This document shows positions 9,381 to 18,610 of a DNA stretch of 64,000 bases, piece after piece (the stretch's first letter is position 1; each line of letters begins with the position of its first letter). Both the position numbers and the translations under genes were made by a program. This DNA comes from Alcaligenaceae bacterium (GTDB lineage Bacteria > Pseudomonadota > Gammaproteobacteria > Burkholderiales > Burkholderiaceae_B): NCBI GenBank assembly GCA_029265795.1, contig JAJUGV010000006.1, forward strand, positions 1 to 64,000, in the 5' to 3' direction. The notes beneath the pieces were generated by a model. That model searched no databases. It saw only the letters and a program-made list of their open reading frames with translations, and had not been told where the DNA came from.

Positions 9381-9967
9381 TTCTCTATCTGCACGGTTTT
9401 CGTTCGTCGCCGCAATCTGCCAAGGCAAGCCTGGTCGCTCGCGCCATTCATGCAGCAGGGCGAGGCGACGACTGGCGCTGCCCGCAACTGCCTCCCAGCC
9501 CACGCCGTGCATACGAACTGGCCAATTATCTGATCGAGCAGCAAGTGGCGAAGGGCATGGACCCTCAGAACGATCTCGTCATACTGGGCTCGTCACTTGG
9601 CGGCTACTATGCCACCTGCCTGACCGAAGCGTGGCAATGCCGCGCAGTGCTCTTCAACCCCGTGGTATATGCCGCCCGAGATCTTGCGACACAAGTAGGC
9701 GAGCACACCATGTGGAATTCCGATGAACGCTTTCACTTCCTGCCCGAATACGTTGACGAACTTGCCGAAATGGCAGCGGGTAAGCCTGCTCAGCCGCAGC
9801 GCTACTGCCTGCTGGCTGCCAAGGGCGACGAAGTTCTGGACTGGCGTGAGATGGTGGATTGGTACCAGGGCTGCGAATTGCGGCTGCTGGAAGGCAGCGA
9901 CCACGGCATTTCCGATTTTGAGCAATGGCTGCCTGAAGTACTCGAACGCGTGCTGCAGCCACGCTAA
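9377..9967 (+). CDS. YqiA/UPF0227-type alpha/beta-hydrolase esterase
   Basis: This 196-residue protein begins MILYLHGFRSSP and carries the nucleophile elbow GSSLGG (Ser73), with a likely acid in GDEVLD and His in SDHGISDF. This is the YqiA-like esterase family. The substrate is unknown. It overlaps mpl by ATGA, so it is translated from the same message, but no functional link to murein recycling is established. Confidence 0.85.
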   Translation: MILYLHGFRSSPQSAKASLVARAIHAAGRGDDWRCPQLPPSPRRAYELANYLIEQQVAKGMDPQNDLVILGSSLGGYYATCLTEAWQCRAVLFNPVVYAARDLATQVGEHTMWNSDERFHFLPEYVDELAEMAAGKPAQPQRYCLLAAKGDEVLDWREMVDWYQGCELRLLEGSDHGISDFEQWLPEVLERVLQPR

Positions 9968-10002
9968 AACCCGCCGCTCCTGCGGCATCAAGCAAAGACA
10001 TC

Positions 10003-11889
10003 ATGTACGTTCTTTATGAAGAAAGCGGCGTTTTCAAGGCCGCAAGGGTTTTCTCCCGAGCAGACTCCACCATGCAAGTAGAGTCCGAATCGGGTAAACG
10101 CAGCAAGATCAAGAACGCCAACGTGCTGTTCGAGTTCGAGACGCCTGAGCCGGCGAAACTGCTCAGTCAGGCCCAGGCCGCAGCCGAAGAAATAGAAATC
10201 GATTTTCTGTGGGAATGCGCCCCACAAGAAGAACTGGAAGCCATCAGCTTCGCCGAAGAATATTACGGGCACACACCAAACGCCGTAGAAAAAGCGGCAC
10301 TGATTTTTGCCTTGAGCAGCGCTCCCGCGTACTTCCATCGGCGCGGCAAGGGTCGCTACCGACCAGCACCACCAGACATCCTGGAAGCAGCTCTGGCGGC
10401 AATCGAAAAGAAACGACTACAGGCGGAACAGCAACAGCGCTGGACCGATCAATTGTTGGCTGGTGAGCTACCCGACGAAATCCGCCAGGTCGCCACCTCG
10501 CTGCTGACCCGGCCGGACAAGAACTCAAACGAGTGGAAGGCCTTTGCCGCGGCCGTAGAGCAGAAGAAGACGACGCCCGAACGTTTGCTGCTGTCGGTAG
10601 GCGCGTGGCCACATCCGCTTGCGTTGCATCAGGCTCGATTTATGGCTACCCACTTTCCCAAGGGCAGCACCTTCCCGGCTGTGGCGGTACACACCGCCTT
10701 CGACGACCTTCCTGTAGCCGATGTGGTCGCCTATTCGATGGACGACAGCTTCACTACAGAAGTCGACGACGCGATTTCCGTCACGGTCCTGGGCGAAGAC
10801 GTGATCCGTCTTGGCATTCATATTGCGGCACCGGGCCTGGCGATCGAACGCGATGGCGAGCTGGACCGTCTGGCACGCTCACGGATGTCTACAGTGTATA
10901 CACCGGGAAACAAGATCCCGATGCTACCTGGCGAAGTCATATCCGCGTTTTCATTGGATGCGGGCAAACTACGGCCCGCCCTTTCCCTCTATATCGATGC
11001 CAACCTGGCGACCGGCGAGATGCTGAATCAAGAGACGCGTCTGGAACGCATCACTGTCGCCGAGAACCTGCGTCACGACATGCTCGATGATGAGGTCACT
11101 GCCGAGGCATTGGCCGATGCGTCCGCCGTTCTGCCTTACGATGAGTGGCTGCGCCCATTGTGGCGTTACGCGCAGCATCTATACGCACAGCGGGAAACCG
11201 TTCGTGGCAAGGCTGAAAGCAATGGCCGTGTGGAATACAGCTTCGTCCTCGAAGGCCCGCACGACGACCCAAACACCCGGGTTAGATTGGTTCCCCGTCG
11301 CCGCGATGCGCCTTTGGACCGAATCATCTCTGAATACATGATATTGGCCAACAATCTGTGGGGAGGCCTGTTGGCCCAACACGGAGTTCCCGGCATCTAC
11401 CGTTCACAGCAGGCCGGCAGAGTGCGCATGTCAACGCACGCCTTGCCACATGAGGCGATTGGCGTGCCTTACTATGCCTGGTCGACTTCACCGTTGCGCC
11501 GCTATGTCGATCTCGTGAATCAGTGGCAGGTCATCGCCACCGCCCGTCATGGCGTGTCGGCGAGGCTGGCGGCCCCGTTCAAACCCAAAGATGCCGATCT
11601 GTTCGCCATTATTGGCGCTTTCGATGCGCAGTATTCGGCATGGGGCGATTACCAGAGCACCATGGAACGCTATTGGGCGCTGCGCTGGCTGCAGCAACAA
11701 GGGGTGCAGACCATCGAAGCCGCGGTGTTACGCGACGACCTTGTGCGTCTCGAAGGTGTCCCCCTGGTTGTCAGGGTCCCCGGCCTTCCGCCCCTTGAGC
11801 GTGGGCACAAAGTAGTCATCGACATTCTCGGCTACGACGAGCTCTCGCTTGAAGTGGAATGCCGCCTGCGCGACACTGCCCCTGTCTGA
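10003..11889 (+). CDS. RNase II/VacB-family exoribonuclease
   Basis: The 628-residue protein has an N-terminal OB-like region (MYVLYEESGVFKAARVFS), a central helical part and an RNB catalytic domain from about residue 240. The metal-binding cluster DDSFTTEVDDAISV (four aspartate/glutamate positions) and STVYTPGNKIPMLP are clear, as is the LRRYVDLVNQ motif near residue 500. It lacks the long C-terminal S1 tail of RNase R and is close in size to E. coli RNase II (644). It should degrade RNA 3' to 5'. It begins 35 bp after the esterase and is followed by tonB at 18 bp. Confidence 0.88.
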   Translation: MYVLYEESGVFKAARVFSRADSTMQVESESGKRSKIKNANVLFEFETPEPAKLLSQAQAAAEEIEIDFLWECAPQEELEAISFAEEYYGHTPNAVEKAALIFALSSAPAYFHRRGKGRYRPAPPDILEAALAAIEKKRLQAEQQQRWTDQLLAGELPDEIRQVATSLLTRPDKNSNEWKAFAAAVEQKKTTPERLLLSVGAWPHPLALHQARFMATHFPKGSTFPAVAVHTAFDDLPVADVVAYSMDDSFTTEVDDAISVTVLGEDVIRLGIHIAAPGLAIERDGELDRLARSRMSTVYTPGNKIPMLPGEVISAFSLDAGKLRPALSLYIDANLATGEMLNQETRLERITVAENLRHDMLDDEVTAEALADASAVLPYDEWLRPLWRYAQHLYAQRETVRGKAESNGRVEYSFVLEGPHDDPNTRVRLVPRRRDAPLDRIISEYMILANNLWGGLLAQHGVPGIYRSQQAGRVRMSTHALPHEAIGVPYYAWSTSPLRRYVDLVNQWQVIATARHGVSARLAAPFKPKDADLFAIIGAFDAQYSAWGDYQSTMERYWALRWLQQQGVQTIEAAVLRDDLVRLEGVPLVVRVPGLPPLERGHKVVIDILGYDELSLEVECRLRDTAPV

Positions 11890-11907
11890 GGTACCGCAGC
11901 ATCCGTC

Positions 11908-12792
11908 ATGTCCGTGCTAGCCGCCCGCCTTCTGCAGATACGTGGTCGTCGCGACGACCACCTTGGTATCGCCCTGCTGATCTCACTGGTGATCCATGGC
12001 GGGTTGCTGGCCGTGCACTTCGCACAACCGGCTTCTCCTCCTTCCCCGCGCGAGCCTACGCTGGAAGTCGTGCTACTGAATGTGCGCGGCGACACTGAAG
12101 CGCAGCAACCCCAGGTGCTGGCACAGCATGATTTCGAAGGAGGCGGGTCAGCCGACGAAGCAACGATTGCGTCCAGCCCTTTGCCGCTTACGGCGGAAGA
12201 CGCACCCTACGAAGTGGTGCTGGCAGCCTTGCTTCAACGGCAGAAAGAGTTGGAGGCCGAGCAGGAGCGACTATTGACGCTGCTTGAGACACGTGCTGAA
12301 GCGGCTGTCTCCGACACAGCGCAGTCCGGCGACGTACCCGCCGAGCCGGGTGAAGATGAGCTGTACCAGGAAAGCCTGATTGTCAACGCACAGATCGCCG
12401 CTCTCAAGGAAAAGATCGAACGCTACAACGCGCGGCCCCGCTACCAGTTCGTGGGCCCATCTGCGCAGTCGGTTGCGCAGGCTCGCTATGTCGAAGCCTG
12501 GCGGCAAAAGATTGAGCTGCTCGGTACCGAACATTACCCAGATGAAGCGCGCGGCAAGATTTACGGCAGTCTGCAGCTCACGGTCTATATCCGACGAGAC
12601 GGCTCGCTGGAGCGCGTAGAAATTGACGAGCCCGCCACACAGGCGGTCTTGAACCAAGCGGCGCTGCGCATCGTACAGCTCGCCGCGCCCTTCCCGCCCC
12701 TTCCTCCGGAGCTTGCCAGGGACACTGACATTCTGGCCATTACCCGGACATGGCATTTCACACACGAACAACTGGAGACCAGGCAGCCTTGA
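11908..12792 (+). CDS. TonB-like energy transducer
   Basis: The 294-residue protein has a short cytoplasmic arm, one membrane segment (about residues 20-40, containing the SxxxH pattern SLVIHGG needed for energy coupling), a long periplasmic region with two charged coiled-coil stretches (about 105-135 and 155-172) and a TonB C-terminal domain (about 200-285, YPDEARGKIYGSLQLTV and TRTWHF). The usual Pro-Lys/Pro-Glu rod is absent. No exbB/exbD is next to it. Its setting between an RNase gene and aroE is the known betaproteobacterial location. It may serve the envelope generally rather than a single receptor (inference). Confidence 0.85.
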   Translation: MSVLAARLLQIRGRRDDHLGIALLISLVIHGGLLAVHFAQPASPPSPREPTLEVVLLNVRGDTEAQQPQVLAQHDFEGGGSADEATIASSPLPLTAEDAPYEVVLAALLQRQKELEAEQERLLTLLETRAEAAVSDTAQSGDVPAEPGEDELYQESLIVNAQIAALKEKIERYNARPRYQFVGPSAQSVAQARYVEAWRQKIELLGTEHYPDEARGKIYGSLQLTVYIRRDGSLERVEIDEPATQAVLNQAALRIVQLAAPFPPLPPELARDTDILAITRTWHFTHEQLETRQP

Positions 12793-13649
12793 AGCCGCAC
12801 ACCCCCACCACGACTCTGCGCTACGCCGTCATTGGCAACCCCGTCGAACACAGCCGCTCACCGGCCATTCATCAGGCGTTCGCACGCCAATGCGGCATCG
12901 CGCTGGAATACGACAAGCTGCTCGCGCCCCTGGACGGGTTTTCCGCGACGGTCGATGAGTTCTTCTCGCAAGGGGGTAAGGGGCTGAACGTCACGGTGCC
13001 CTTCAAAGAAGAAGCCTACAACTTGACGCGCGGTGCGCAAAGCCGCCGTGCGGAGCTGGCCGGTGCGGTCAATACTCTGTGGAAAGAGAACGGCCGCCTG
13101 CATGGCTGCAACACTGATGGGGTGGGGCTGCTCTCCGACCTGCGTCGCCTCGGGCATGATCCACAAAGTCGACGTGTACTGCTGGTGGGAGCCGGGGGCG
13201 CCGCTCGTGGCGTGCTGCTGCCCTTGCTGGAAGCCGGCTGTGCACAACTGCATATTGTGAATCGCAGTGTAGAACGCGCACACCGACTGCTCGCCGAAGT
13301 CCAGGCGCAGCTACCGCAATACGCCGCCAGGATGTCATCGGGGTCTCTGCCGGATGCAGGGCGGGCCTGGGATATTGTCATCAACGCCACCTCGGGCAGT
13401 CTGTCCGGTCAGGCTCCCGCGCTACCGGAAGGGCTCTACGCCAACAACGCGTTAGCCTACGACATGGTCTACGCCAGCGAGCCGACGGCATTCATGCTGC
13501 AGGCACGCGCCGCGGGCGCCGGCCAATGCGCCGATGGCCTGGGTATGCTGGTGGGGCAAGCTGCGGTCAGTTTTGAGATCTGGCACGGCGTCATGCCACA
13601 GACAGAAGCTGTTCTCGCGCAATTGCGTGAAGCGTTGCACGCTGCCTGA
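12789..13649 (+). CDS. aroE: Shikimate 5-dehydrogenase
   Basis: The conserved start of the fold is RYAVIGNPVEHSRSP. Catalytic Lys73 (NVTVPFKEEA) and Asp110 (GCNTDG) are present, and the NADP loop GAGGAARG is at about 134-141. It reduces 3-dehydroshikimate to shikimate. I chose the TTG at 12789, which overlaps the tonB stop as TTGA and gives 286 residues; an in-frame ATG at 12750 would extend 13 non-conserved residues into tonB. mtgA follows after 5 bp. Confidence 0.93.
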   Translation: MKPHTPTTTLRYAVIGNPVEHSRSPAIHQAFARQCGIALEYDKLLAPLDGFSATVDEFFSQGGKGLNVTVPFKEEAYNLTRGAQSRRAELAGAVNTLWKENGRLHGCNTDGVGLLSDLRRLGHDPQSRRVLLVGAGGAARGVLLPLLEAGCAQLHIVNRSVERAHRLLAEVQAQLPQYAARMSSGSLPDAGRAWDIVINATSGSLSGQAPALPEGLYANNALAYDMVYASEPTAFMLQARAAGAGQCADGLGMLVGQAAVSFEIWHGVMPQTEAVLAQLREALHAA

Positions 13650-13654
13650 TTACT

Positions 13655-14353
13655 ATGCTGCGTTTGTTTAGGACACTGCTGCTTGCCGCAACAATTCTTG
13701 TGGTGCTCTACCAGGTTGGCCTGTTCATTCTGGTGCTTTGGTATGGCTTCTACAACCCGTCCAGCACAGCCATCATGCAGCAGACTCTACGCGAACTGCG
13801 CCGTGATGATCCAGAGGCAGAACTGGCGCATCAATGGGTGCCATACGAACAGATCAGCGTGCATGTGAAGCGTGCTGTCGTCGCTTCGGAAGATTCCAAC
13901 TTCGTAAACCATACAGGGGTCGAATGGCAGGACATCAAGCGGGCGTGGCAGTACAACCGCCAGCAGGCCGCCCAGGGCAGCAATGCCATGCGTGGAGGTT
14001 CCACCATTTCGCAGCAGCTGGCCAAGAACCTATTTCTGTCGAACTCCCGTAGTTATGTGCGTAAGGGGCAGGAGCTCATCATCACCTATATGATCGAGCT
14101 TACTATGAGTAAGGAGCGTATTCTCGAGCTCTATCTGAACGTGGCCCAGTGGGGTGTGAATGTATTTGGTATTCAGGCCGCCGCCCGGCATTATTACAAG
14201 AGCCAGGCCTCGGAACTGGGCCCGCGCCAAGCAGCGCGGCTGGCTTCCATGTTGCCACGACCTGCCTATTATGACCGCAGGGGTGATACCAACTATCTGC
14301 GTTCGCGTACCGCCACCATACAAAAACGTATGCGACTGGTGGAGGTCCCCTGA
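13655..14353 (+). CDS. mtgA: Monofunctional biosynthetic peptidoglycan transglycosylase
   Basis: The 232-residue protein has one N-terminal membrane anchor (about residues 8-32) and a GT51 domain with the catalytic glutamate in ASEDSNF (Glu79), the GGSTISQQLAKNLFLS motif and the ERILELYLNVAQWG motif. It polymerises lipid II into glycan strands. It follows aroE by 5 bp, an arrangement common in Proteobacteria. Confidence 0.95.
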   Translation: MLRLFRTLLLAATILVVLYQVGLFILVLWYGFYNPSSTAIMQQTLRELRRDDPEAELAHQWVPYEQISVHVKRAVVASEDSNFVNHTGVEWQDIKRAWQYNRQQAAQGSNAMRGGSTISQQLAKNLFLSNSRSYVRKGQELIITYMIELTMSKERILELYLNVAQWGVNVFGIQAAARHYYKSQASELGPRQAARLASMLPRPAYYDRRGDTNYLRSRTATIQKRMRLVEVP

Positions 14354-14479
14354 TCGACTTCATACGCTGAATGGCCTGGGTGGCGGCCATGGCCTGGCGG
14401 TTGGGGAATATGACGATGCCCCGACAAGCCAGTAATGTTAACCTTGCATATTTAGCACTTCCAGCATCAACCCTTCTCC

Positions 14480-15658
14480 ATGCGCACGACCCGCCGCTAT
14501 CTTGCGAAAGAGATCTACCGATCCAGCTCCGTCGTGCTCATCGCTCTTCTGGGGCTGTTCACATTCTTTGCGCTGATAGAAGAGCTCGACAAGGTCGGCC
14601 GTGGCTTTACCTTGATCAATCTGTTCTACATGCAGGCGCTCGCCCTGCCGACTTACCTCTACGACTTGCTGCCGATTGGTGTGCTGATCGGTTCGGTGCT
14701 TGCTCTGGCCAGCCTCGCCCAACGTAACGAATTGGTCATTTTGCGGGTTTCCGGCATCAGCGGCTTCAAGCTTCTGGGCATGCTGTGGATGGTGACCATT
14801 CCGTGGGTGGTGGGCGCGTTTCTGCTTTCTGAAGTCATCACACCTGCAGCCGAGCTTAAGGCCAGCGACGTCAGTTTGCGCTTGTTGGGCCGCGCTGAAG
14901 GCGGCCGCATGGTCAGTGGCTATTGGTTCAAGGAAACCGACGCCCAGGGCGGCACTCGCATTATCAATATTTCGCAACTGAGCGCGGACGGCACGGTCAG
15001 CGACATCACTCTTTATGAATTCCGTGCAGGGCAGGAACTGGCCTCGATGTCACAGGCGCCGAAAGGGCGCTTCAGCGGCGGGTCGCTATACCTGAATGAA
15101 GTGACACAGACGGTAATCGACGAATCGTCCATCAATGCGCTCGGCGATGCACGTACACCAGAGAAACCTGTTACCCGCATCGAACACGTTCCTGAACGCA
15201 TGCTGGAAACGAGTTTGACTCCCGAGCGCTTAATCGCCCGGGTGCTGACGCCGGAACGGATGTCCATACTGAATCTGGCTGACTACATCCGTTACCTGGC
15301 CGATAACAACCTGCAGACAGAAAGGCAGGTTGTGGCGCTTTGGCGAAAAATCGCCTATCCGTTCACCCTTTTTGTGATGATGACCATCGCGGCCCCCGTC
15401 GCCTTCATGCAGACGCGCAGAGGCGGCGTAGGCAGCAAAGTATTCATTGGCATTCTGCTGGGTGTAGGCTTTTTCATGGCCAACCAGCTGGCCCTGAACG
15501 TCGGCATGCTTAGCCGCTGGGCGCCGTGGGTAACTGCATTAGTGCCCAATCTGGGCGCACTGGCGATGGCACTCAGTGCCCTGCTGCTGATGGAAAACCA
15601 ACATCGGGTGCGTCGTTTTATCCAGACACGCGTACCCTGGAGCAAAACCCTGGCATGA
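14480..15658 (+). CDS. lptG: LPS export ABC transporter permease LptG
   Basis: The 392-residue protein fits the YjgP/YjgQ family: [16 protein letters not shown] start, three membrane segments, a large periplasmic beta-jellyroll (about 120-290), then three more membrane segments ([19 protein letters not shown]). LptG pairs with LptF and LptB to lift LPS from the inner membrane. The partner gene lptF, which is usually directly upstream, is not in this window. The preceding 126 bp (14354-14479) hold no clear gene. The stop overlaps the apaH start as ATGA. Confidence 0.92.
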   Translation: MRTTRRYLAKEIYRSSSVVLIALLGLFTFFALIEELDKVGRGFTLINLFYMQALALPTYLYDLLPIGVLIGSVLALASLAQRNELVILRVSGISGFKLLGMLWMVTIPWVVGAFLLSEVITPAAELKASDVSLRLLGRAEGGRMVSGYWFKETDAQGGTRIINISQLSADGTVSDITLYEFRAGQELASMSQAPKGRFSGGSLYLNEVTQTVIDESSINALGDARTPEKPVTRIEHVPERMLETSLTPERLIARVLTPERMSILNLADYIRYLADNNLQTERQVVALWRKIAYPFTLFVMMTIAAPVAFMQTRRGGVGSKVFIGILLGVGFFMANQLALNVGMLSRWAPWVTALVPNLGALAMALSALLLMENQHRVRRFIQTRVPWSKTLA

Positions 15659-16494
15659 CCTCCCCAGCTTCCATCTGGATGATTGGAGACGTGCAGGGCT
15701 GTAACAATGCCCTGTTGCGCCTGCTCGATCATCCCGACATTGCTTCCGACCAACAAGCCCGATTCTGGTTTGCGGGCGATCTGGTCAATCGCGGCCCTAA
15801 CTCGCTACAGACACTGCGCACCATTATGTCGCTTGGCGACCGAGCCACCTGTGTTCTGGGCAATCACGACTTTCATTTGCTCGCCATTGCCGCTGGAATT
15901 AAGAAGCCCGGCAAGTCAGACACCTTTCATGACATTCTGGCAGCGCCGGATGCTGCGGGAATCATTGACTGGGTGCGCCACCGACCCCTGATGCATCGCG
16001 AACACGGGCACATTATGGTGCATGCCGGCATTCTCGCTCCGTGGAGCGCGCAGCAGGCCATGGAGCTGGCCGGCGAAGTTGAAGCGGCTTTACGTGGCCC
16101 GCAGTGGAAATCGGCACTCAAAGAAATTTATGGAAACGAGCCCACTTTCTGGGAAAGCGGCCTGGACAAGGGTAAGCGGCTGCGTGTGATTGTGAACGCC
16201 ATGACGCGCATGCGCATGTGTACGCCCCAGGGAAGAATGAACTTCTCGTACAAACAGGCGCCGGGGGTCGATAGTGGCCTGGTGCCTTGGTTTGATGTTC
16301 CGGGAAGAGTCATCGAGAACGAAACCATCGTCTTTGGCCACTGGTCTACGCTGGGTCTGATGATAAGGCCTGATGCGATTTGTCTGGACACCGGATGCGT
16401 ATGGGGCCGACAGCTCACGGCACTGCGCATGCACGACCACAAACTGGTACAGGTTAACTGCCCGGCGGAACGGACGCCCGCCGCAGCAGAGTGA
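15655..16494 (+). CDS. apaH: Symmetrical bis(5'-nucleosyl)-tetraphosphatase
   Basis: The 279-residue protein is a calcineurin-like phosphoesterase with the metal-binding motifs GDVQGC (residues ~10-15), [10 protein letters not shown] and GNHDFHL, and the C-terminal FGHWSTLGL. ApaH hydrolyses Ap4A to two ADP and also removes Np4 caps from RNA. ATG 15655 overlaps the lptG stop, giving the conserved start [16 protein letters not shown]. It is convergent with plsC. Confidence 0.93.
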   Translation: MTSPASIWMIGDVQGCNNALLRLLDHPDIASDQQARFWFAGDLVNRGPNSLQTLRTIMSLGDRATCVLGNHDFHLLAIAAGIKKPGKSDTFHDILAAPDAAGIIDWVRHRPLMHREHGHIMVHAGILAPWSAQQAMELAGEVEAALRGPQWKSALKEIYGNEPTFWESGLDKGKRLRVIVNAMTRMRMCTPQGRMNFSYKQAPGVDSGLVPWFDVPGRVIENETIVFGHWSTLGLMIRPDAICLDTGCVWGRQLTALRMHDHKLVQVNCPAERTPAAAE

Positions 16495-16498
16495 CCCC

Positions 16499-17242
16499 CT
16501 ACTCTACGTTCACAATGTCGCGAATCATACGCTCCGCGCGTTCTGCCATCGCGACACGGCCCAGTTGAGCCGCCTCTGCCGCACTGGTCACGGGGCAAAA
16601 AACCACCTCAACGACTTTACCGGTCGAAGTCAGCAAATACCAGAGGTTATGCGCCAGCGACTGGTCGCCTACAAACGCATACCGGGTCGTACGCCGCCCA
16701 CGATGCAGAAATAACAAAGCCACCGGCTGGATGTCGACACCGGCGCGTAGCGCCGGCTCAAACAGACTGCTGTGAAAAGGCAATACGGTGAGCCCCAGGC
16801 TTGTCGTGCTCTCGGGAAACAGCCCAACGGCCTCGCCCCGTGCAAAACGTTCACTCATCTGATGCCCCACCGCCCGCACCGCATGGCGACGACCGCGCTC
16901 AATGAATAGTGTTCCAGCCCCTGCCACCAGCCACCCCAGCAAGGGCCATTTACGGATATCGCTCTTAGCGATGAAGGAGACGGCCCGTACGCTATCCAGC
17001 ACGAAGATATCCACCCAAGACACATGGTTGGATACCCACAAGACCGCACCCTCGGTCTTGGGCTGACCTCTGACGCGTATTTTCACGCCGCAACAGGCCA
17101 TCAAAACGCGCGACCAATTGCGAATCAGCCACTGCCGCTGACGCAGGCGCACGGCCGGGAACACGAGAACAACCGTTGCAAGCCCCCCCAGCACCCAGCT
17201 GATGAGCAAGACCAGACGAAACGGGAAAAGCAGAAAACCCAC
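16499..17242 (-). CDS. plsC: 1-acyl-sn-glycerol-3-phosphate acyltransferase
   Basis: The 247-residue protein has an N-terminal membrane segment and the acyltransferase motifs NHVSWVD (NHX4D, residues 72-78) and FPESTTS in place of the common FPEGTR. It makes phosphatidic acid from lysophosphatidic acid. The altered second motif is seen in some betaproteobacterial PlsC-like enzymes, so the acceptor could differ (for example an ornithine lipid). It is the last gene of a leftward run after ruvX (6 bp). Confidence 0.87.
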   Translation of the reverse strand: MGFLLFPFRLVLLISWVLGGLATVVLVFPAVRLRQRQWLIRNWSRVLMACCGVKIRVRGQPKTEGAVLWVSNHVSWVDIFVLDSVRAVSFIAKSDIRKWPLLGWLVAGAGTLFIERGRRHAVRAVGHQMSERFARGEAVGLFPESTTSLGLTVLPFHSSLFEPALRAGVDIQPVALLFLHRGRRTTRYAFVGDQSLAHNLWYLLTSTGKVVEVVFCPVTSAAEAAQLGRVAMAERAERMIRDIVNVE

Positions 17243-17248
17243 CCCGCG

Positions 17249-17662
17249 TTATCCTTCCCTGCTGTTTTCAGGAAGGGCGTCAAGGTAGCGCTGAAGTATC
17301 AGTGCCGCCGCCACGGCGTCATCATCGGCGTTGTTGCCGAGGATAGCCTGTGCCTCAACACTGGTACCCCGCTCATCAACCAGTTCCACGGCAACGCCAT
17401 AACGCCCATGAAGCTGATTGGCAAAACGTCTGCAACGTAGCGAGGCATACTGTTCGCCGCCCTCAGTGGTAAGCGGCAAGCCGACCACCACCCGATTTGG
17501 CTCCCACTGCTCAAGTAGTGCTTCTATCGCCTTGAAGCGTTGCTCGCGTGTGACGGGGCGCAATACTTCGAGCGGCCTGGCGTGGCGGGTCAGCGTATTG
17601 CCTATTGCAACGCCGATCTTCTTGAGACCGAAGTCGAAGGCTAGCAAGGTTTCATCCGCCAC
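17249..17662 (-). CDS. ruvX: Putative pre-16S rRNA nuclease / Holliday junction resolvase (YqgF)
   Basis: The 137-residue protein has the RNase H-like fold of YqgF/RuvX: LAFDFGLKKIGVAIGN with the first catalytic Asp, VVGLPLTTEGG in the middle and DERGTSVEA near the end. In E. coli YqgF processes the 5' end of 16S rRNA. It lies 11 bp after yqgE, the standard neighbour. Confidence 0.93.
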   Translation of the reverse strand: MADETLLAFDFGLKKIGVAIGNTLTRHARPLEVLRPVTREQRFKAIEALLEQWEPNRVVVGLPLTTEGGEQYASLRCRRFANQLHGRYGVAVELVDERGTSVEAQAILGNNADDDAVAAALILQRYLDALPENSREG

Positions 17663-17673
17663 ACCGCCCTTCC

Positions 17674-18261
17674 CTATGCATGCCCCGATTCGCCGCTTAG
17701 CATGATGGCACTCTTGATGCCCAGTTGTGCGAGTGCGGCCTCGTAGCGCTCTTCGGGGGGCATGTCGAAGATGATTTGATTGGTGGCACCAACATGTAGC
17801 CAGGCGTTTTGAGCGATCTCGTCTTCAAGTTGCCCTGCACCCCAACCGGCATAGCCCAGGGTAATGAGCATGTGTTCAGGGCCCTTCCCCACTGCAACAT
17901 CCTGCAGGACATCGCGCGAAGTGGTAAGCGCAATATCACCCAGCTGAATGCTGGAGCCGTAGCCGTGGGCCGGCATATGCAACACGAAGCCTCGGTCGGT
18001 TTGCACGGGGCCGCCGAAGAACACCGGAGCTTGTTCGCGCGCACCGATCTCCAGGGAAAGCGGCAGATCGAGCCGTTTGAGAAGATCTCCCACCGTGATA
18101 TCAGTGGGGCGGTTGATGACCAGCCCCAGGGCACCCTGCTCTGTGTGCTCGCACACATAGATCACAGTATTGGCGAGACTACCCATGACCTTCCCCGGCA
18201 TGGCAAGAAGCAGCTGCCGGGACAGGCTGATGAAATTGTCGGACTGCTTGCTGTCAATCAT
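17674..18261 (-). CDS. YqgE/AlgH family protein
   Basis: A 195-residue protein with the family signatures SLSRQLLLAMPG, ALGLVINRPT, VFFGGPVQTDRGFVLH and GYAGWGAGQLEDEI. Biochemical function is unknown; the family is named after an alginate regulator in Pseudomonas. The yqgE-ruvX order is conserved in Proteobacteria. Confidence 0.93.
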   Translation of the reverse strand: MIDSKQSDNFISLSRQLLLAMPGKVMGSLANTVIYVCEHTEQGALGLVINRPTDITVGDLLKRLDLPLSLEIGAREQAPVFFGGPVQTDRGFVLHMPAHGYGSSIQLGDIALTTSRDVLQDVAVGKGPEHMLITLGYAGWGAGQLEDEIAQNAWLHVGATNQIIFDMPPEERYEAALAQLGIKSAIMLSGESGHA

Positions 18262-18320
18262 GGCTCACCCCCTGGCTTGGCTGTATACATCGACACCGCA
18301 TACAGCAACGTTGGCAAGTT

Positions 18321-18485
18321 TCAGACCTCGATCATTTCAAAGTCTTCTTTGCGGGCGCCGCACTCCGGGCAGACCCAGTTGGGTGGGACATCCTCCCAGC
18401 GCGTGCCAGGAGGGATACCCTCTTCCGGCAGACCGGCTTCCTCATCATAAATCCATCCACAGATCAAACACATCCAGGTTCGCAT
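18321..18485 (-). CDS. Rubredoxin
   Basis: This 54-residue gene is easy to miss because of its size. Two CxxC pairs bind the iron: CLICGW (Cys6/Cys9) and CPECGA (Cys39/Cys42), with the usual WIYDEEAG, GTRWEDVPPNWVCPECG and DFE segments between and after. Rubredoxins carry single electrons, for example to alkane hydroxylases or oxygen-detoxifying enzymes; no such partner is nearby. It is 59 bp upstream of yqgE in the same direction. Confidence 0.93.
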   Translation of the reverse strand: MRTWMCLICGWIYDEEAGLPEEGIPPGTRWEDVPPNWVCPECGARKEDFEMIEV

Positions 18486-18610
18486 GATTTTGTTGCTCGC
18501 TCAAATGGGGAAGCCATGCTGGTATGCGGCGGCTTCCTATAGAATGGGGCCAATGTTACTAAACCCAAGGGGTCTGTCCGCATGCATCAACCCCTTCTGC
18601 CCTCTTTACC

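Noticed and set aside
14354-14479. On the minus strand a short open stretch reads somewhat like the C-terminus of a short-chain dehydrogenase (RGIVIFPNRQAMAATQAI).
   Set aside because: It is under 40 codons, continues into mtgA antisense and has no start or companion domain; the likeness may be chance.
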